Shown here: in pieces, positions 61,039 to 64,000 of the stretch
Layout: each line of letters starts with the position of its first letter
How positions within the stretch are numbered: the first letter of the stretch is position 1
Assembly: GCA_902778275.1 (NCBI GenBank)
Contig: CACYXE010000001.1
Coordinates: 1-64,000, forward strand
Source: Oscillospiraceae bacterium
Lineage (GTDB): Bacteria > Bacillota > Clostridia > Oscillospirales > Oscillospiraceae
Length of the DNA: 64,000 bases
Direction of reading: 5' to 3'
Program-made: the position numbers and the translations under genes
The notes under the pieces: generated by a model
The model's input: only the letters and a program-made list of their open reading frames with translations
Told to the model about the DNA's origin: nothing
Databases searched by the model: none

Positions 61039-62541
61039 ATGAGTGAAGTAAAGAATCAAAACGGCGAACAGGAGCAGGAGCTTTCCGAGATCCTGCAGGT
61101 ACGCCGGGATAAGCTGGCCGCGCTGCAGCAGGAGGGGAGGGACCCCTTCCAGCAGACCAAGTTCGCCCGGACCGCCTGGTCGGAGGAAATCAAGACCGAT
61201 TACGAGGGCTTTGAAAACAAACAGGTCTCCGTGGCCGGACGCATCATGTCTAAGCGGGGCATGGGCAAAGCCATATTCTGCCACATTAAAGACGACAAGG
61301 GCCAGATCCAGCTGTATATCCGCGCCGACGCGGTGAGCCAGCAGGAGTTTGCGGATTTCCGCAAGTACGATATCGGCGACATCATCGGCGTCAGCGGCTA
61401 TGTGTTCAAGACCAAGACGGAGGAGATTTCCGTCCATGTGGAAAAGGTAACGCTGCTGGCCAAGTCTCTGCGGCCTCTGCCGGAGAAATTCCACGGCATG
61501 ACCAATACGGAGCTGAAGTACCGCCAGCGCTATGTGGACCTGATCATGAGCGACGAGAGCCGCCGCAACTTCGAGATCCGCTCCCGATTCGTCAGCTATC
61601 TGCGCCGCTTCCTGGACGGCCGCGGCTACATGGAAGTGGAGACCCCCGTGCTCAACACCATTTCCGGCGGCGCAACGGCCCGCCCCTTCATCACCCATCA
61701 CAACACCCTGGATATGGACATGTTCCTGCGTATCGCCACAGAGCTGAACCTGAAGCGGCTGATCGTAGGCGGCATCGAGCGGGTGTACGAGATCGGCAGA
61801 CAGTTCCGCAACGAGGGCATGGACACCAAGCACAATCCGGAATTTACCACGGTGGAGCTGTATGAGTCCTATGCGGACTTCAACGACATGATGGACCTGT
61901 TCGAGGATCTGCTCTCCGGCGCTGCCATGGAGATCCTGGGCGGCTATGACGTGACCTGGCAGGGGCATGAGGTGAGTCTGGCCCCCGGTTTCCGGCGTAT
62001 GACCATGGCCGAGGCGGTCAAGGAATATCTTGGCCTGGACTTTATGGCCATCGAGGGCGACGAGGCCGCCGTACAGGCTGCCAAGAGCATCGGTGTGGAC
62101 ATGGACAAGGTGGAGCCCACCTGGGGTCATGCTCTGTATGAGTGCTTCGATCAGAAGGTGGAGGAGAAGCTGATCCAGCCCACCTTTATCACCATGCACC
62201 CGGTGGACGTCTCTCCGCTGGCCAAGCGCAGCCCGAAGGACCCGCGACTGACCGAGCGCTTTGAGCTGTTCATCTGTGCCAGTGAGATGGGCAACGCCTT
62301 CTCCGAGCTGAACGACCCCATCGACCAGAAGCAGCGCTTCCTCAAGCAGGTGGAGCTGCGTGCCAAGGGCGACGAAGAAGCGGGCATGATGGACGATGAT
62401 TTCATCAACGCCCTGGAGTACGGCATGCCGCCCACCGGCGGTCTGGGCATCGGCATCGACCGCTGCGTGATGCTGCTCACAGGCTGCAACTCCATCCGCG
62501 ACGTGATCCTCTTCCCGACGATGCGCCCGGAGAACAGCTGA
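61039..62541 (+). CDS. lysS: Lysyl-tRNA synthetase, class II
   Basis: This 500-residue class II synthetase has an N-terminal OB-fold anticodon-binding domain (about 60-150) and the catalytic core with motif 1 '[11 protein letters not shown]', motif 2 '[17 protein letters not shown]' and motif 3 '[15 protein letters not shown]'. It charges tRNA-Lys. It follows greA by 19 bp and ends at a terminator. Confidence 0.98.
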   Translation: MSEVKNQNGEQEQELSEILQVRRDKLAALQQEGRDPFQQTKFARTAWSEEIKTDYEGFENKQVSVAGRIMSKRGMGKAIFCHIKDDKGQIQLYIRADAVSQQEFADFRKYDIGDIIGVSGYVFKTKTEEISVHVEKVTLLAKSLRPLPEKFHGMTNTELKYRQRYVDLIMSDESRRNFEIRSRFVSYLRRFLDGRGYMEVETPVLNTISGGATARPFITHHNTLDMDMFLRIATELNLKRLIVGGIERVYEIGRQFRNEGMDTKHNPEFTTVELYESYADFNDMMDLFEDLLSGAAMEILGGYDVTWQGHEVSLAPGFRRMTMAEAVKEYLGLDFMAIEGDEAAVQAAKSIGVDMDKVEPTWGHALYECFDQKVEEKLIQPTFITMHPVDVSPLAKRSPKDPRLTERFELFICASEMGNAFSELNDPIDQKQRFLKQVELRAKGDEEAGMMDDDFINALEYGMPPTGGLGIGIDRCVMLLTGCNSIRDVILFPTMRPENS

Positions 62542-62553
62542 ATATGTTTTTAT

Positions 62554-62583
62554 AGCGCTCTGTCGTCCTGACAGGGCGCTTTA
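62554..62583 (+). terminator. Terminator after lysS
   Basis: AGCGCTCTGTC (62554-62564) pairs with GACAGGGCGCT (62570-62580, one wobble), followed by TTTA. Confidence 0.75.
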
Positions 62584-62599
62584 TATCGTTTCCAACGTT

Positions 62600-62634
62600 G
62601 AAGGAGGAGCCATCCCTTTGGATGCTCCTCCTTC
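62600..62634 (-). terminator. Hairpin at the end of the ABC transporter genes
   Basis: GAAGGAGGAG (62600-62609) pairs with CTCCTCCTTC (62625-62634), with an inner CATCC/GGATG stem. It lies just after the leftward ATPase gene. The T-tract on the minus strand is poor, so termination is likely but not certain. Confidence 0.6.
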
Positions 62635-62659
62635 GATCTTTGCACATGGTGCTGATATC

Positions 62660-63412
62660 TTACAAAAACATTTTTGCGCTGCCGGGGGAGAGATCGAACA
62701 GCTGCTCCACATATGTCTCACTGAGGACTTCACCGGCTGGCCCGGAGCGGTCCACGCGGCCGTCGCGCAGACAGACGACCTCGTCCGAAAAAGTCCTGGC
62801 CAGCGTCAGCTCGTGGAGGGACATAAGCACGGCCAGCTCCCGCTCCTGAGAAAGCCGCCGCAGCAGCTGCATGAACTCCAGCTTGTGCTTCAGATCCAGA
62901 TAGGAGGTGGGCTCGTCCAGAATCAGCACCTCCGGCTCCTGGCAGATGGCCCGGGCCAGCAGCACCCGCTGGCGCTGCCCGTCGCTGATCCGGTCAAAAT
63001 CCCGATCGGCCAGCTCCGAGACGCCTACCAGAGCCATGGCATCCTCCACCTTTTGCCAATCCCCGGCGGAGAGAAGCCCCAGCCGCCCGGTATAGGGATA
63101 GCGGCCCAGGGCAACCAACTCCCTGCAGCGCATCAGCTCCGGCTCCGGTTTCTCCGTCAGGACTACGGCCATCATGGAGGCGACCTGCCTGTCAGACAGA
63201 TCGGAAAATTGGGTACCGCCCAGCTCGATCCGGCCGCGGATCGGCGGCAGCTGGCCCATAAGGGTCCTGATCAGCGTGGTCTTTCCGGCCCCGTTTGGGC
63301 CCAGGACGCTGATGATCTGCCCGGGGTATGCCTGCAGCTCGATGTTTTCCACAACGGCCCGCCCCTCGTAACCGATGGTCAAGTCCCGTGTTCGAATACT
63401 CGCAGTCTTCAT
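62660..63412 (-). CDS. FecE/FepC-type ABC transporter ATPase (iron/siderophore or cobalamin)
   Basis: This 250-residue ABC ATPase has Walker A 'GPNGAGKTT', Walker B 'VLILDEPTSYLD', the switch His in 'MSLHELTLA' and a divergent signature 'ISDGQRQRVLLARA' instead of LSGGE/Q. It pairs with the FecCD permease 10 bp upstream on the same strand and powers import of an iron-siderophore, heme or corrinoid complex. The substrate-binding protein must lie outside the window. Confidence 0.92.
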   Translation of the reverse strand: MKTASIRTRDLTIGYEGRAVVENIELQAYPGQIISVLGPNGAGKTTLIRTLMGQLPPIRGRIELGGTQFSDLSDRQVASMMAVVLTEKPEPELMRCRELVALGRYPYTGRLGLLSAGDWQKVEDAMALVGVSELADRDFDRISDGQRQRVLLARAICQEPEVLILDEPTSYLDLKHKLEFMQLLRRLSQERELAVLMSLHELTLARTFSDEVVCLRDGRVDRSGPAGEVLSETYVEQLFDLSPGSAKMFL

Positions 63413-63422
63413 AGGCCCCTCC

Positions 63423-64000
63423 TCACTGCGCCCGCCGGCTGCGGCGGGTGAGCAGCATCCAGATCACAACCGGCGCGCCGAACACCGCCGTCACCGAGCT
63501 GATGCTCAGCTCTGTGGGGGCGAACAGGGTGCGGGCGATCAGATCACAAAACAGGCAGAAGACGCCGCCGCCCAGAAAGCAGGCGGGCAGCATCAGGATG
63601 GGCCGGGAAGAGCGAAACAGGCTTTTCACCAGGTGTGGTACCGCGATGCCTACAAAGGAGATAGGCCCGGCAAAGGCGGTGACGGTGGCGGCCAGTACGC
63701 TGGACAGCAGGATCAGCGCCATGCGAAAGCGCCGGATGTTCACGCCCATGCTATGGGCGTAACCCTCGCCCAGCTGATAGGCGCTCATGGGCTTGGACAG
63801 CAGAAAGCTGAAAACCAGGGCGATCAGCACGGTGATGGCGGCGGCGCGCAGGCTGCCCCAGCTCATGCCTGAGAAGCTGCCCAGGGACCAGTTGTGAAGA
63901 TTCACGATATTGGAGTCGTCCGCAAAGGTCACTACGATATCGGTGACAGCGGTGCAGATATAACCGATCATGACACCGCAGACGATCAGCAGCGCCATAC
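63423..64000 (-). CDS. FecCD-family ABC permease, partial (5' end outside window)
   Basis: About 192 C-terminal residues are visible. The BtuC/FecCD pattern is clear: 'NWSLGSFSGMSWGSL', 'YQLGEGYAHSMGVNIRRFRM', 'AGPISFVGIAVPHLVKSLF' (the ATPase-contact loop) and 'ELSISSVTAVFGAPVVIWML'. About six membrane segments are seen. The gene reads leftward into the ATPase gene and its start lies beyond 64000. Confidence 0.93.
   Translation of the reverse strand, partial: MALLIVCGVMIGYICTAVTDIVVTFADDSNIVNLHNWSLGSFSGMSWGSLRAAAITVLIALVFSFLLSKPMSAYQLGEGYAHSMGVNIRRFRMALILLSSVLAATVTAFAGPISFVGIAVPHLVKSLFRSSRPILMLPACFLGGGVFCLFCDLIARTLFAPTELSISSVTAVFGAPVVIWMLLTRRSRRAQ

Overview
This window looks like chromosomal DNA of a low-to-moderate GC Gram-positive anaerobe of the Clostridia, most likely an Oscillospiraceae-type gut bacterium. 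The reasons are the Bacillus-type large SRP RNA (Alu plus S domain) upstream of dnaX, the RR-HK-DUF1385-prmC-recA-recX-rimO-pgsA-cysS run, an FtsEX block with EnvC/PcsB-like M23 proteins, S-layer-homology and FctA-type pilin proteins, and consensus sigma-A promoters. The family assignment is inference. No rRNA, tRNA, CRISPR array, transposase or integrase was seen.

Layout. 0-6.2 kb: end of an FAD-linked oxidase, then a leftward operon reading MBOAT O-acyltransferase, DHHW/AlgX-like protein, small lipoprotein, SLH-transglutaminase protein, MalY-type C-S lyase and a CxxC thioredoxin-fold protein. 6.5-10.7 kb: exopolysaccharide genes (priming sugar transferase, GT2, rmlA, rmlB). 10.7-15.9 kb: SRP RNA, dnaX, YbaB, a GH2 glycosidase and a secreted DUF1002 protein. 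15.9-29.6 kb: a sortase-assembled pilus island bounded by strong terminators. It holds a giant InlB-repeat adhesin, an FctA-like backbone pilin, a signal-peptidase-like protein without its catalytic dyad, a class B sortase fused to MBG repeats and extra membrane segments, and a secreted three-repeat protein. 29.6-38.4 kb: leftward housekeeping genes headed by a two-component system. 38.5-44.4 kb: a TetM-like GTPase fused to a Rae1/YacP-type NYN nuclease, overlapping ylmH, then pepT and an MFS transporter. 44.4-46.4 kb: an FMN-dependent alpha-hydroxyacid oxidoreductase and a radical SAM protein. 46.6-52.6 kb: trmL, pgk-tpiA-gpmI, a metallophosphoesterase lipoprotein and a DUF4830 protein. 52.7-60.4 kb: an RsuA-type pseudouridine synthase, a PucR-type regulator, ftsE, ftsX, two M23 hydrolases and an S41-family protein that has lost its catalytic Ser and Lys. 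60.4-64 kb: greA, lysS and part of a FecCD/FecE-type iron ABC transporter.

The most interesting points are: (1) the pilus island, whose assembly logic resembles the streptococcal FCT loci (class B sortase, PTG-type sorting motifs, dead SipA) but has an unusual sortase architecture and a predicted three-way-junction RNA just before the pilin gene; (2) the ribosome-targeting GTPase-nuclease fusion, apparently expressed from a leaderless mRNA and translationally overlapping the S4-domain ribosome quality-control factor YlmH; (3) the catalytically dead CtpA-like PDZ protein placed with FtsEX and its cell-wall hydrolases.
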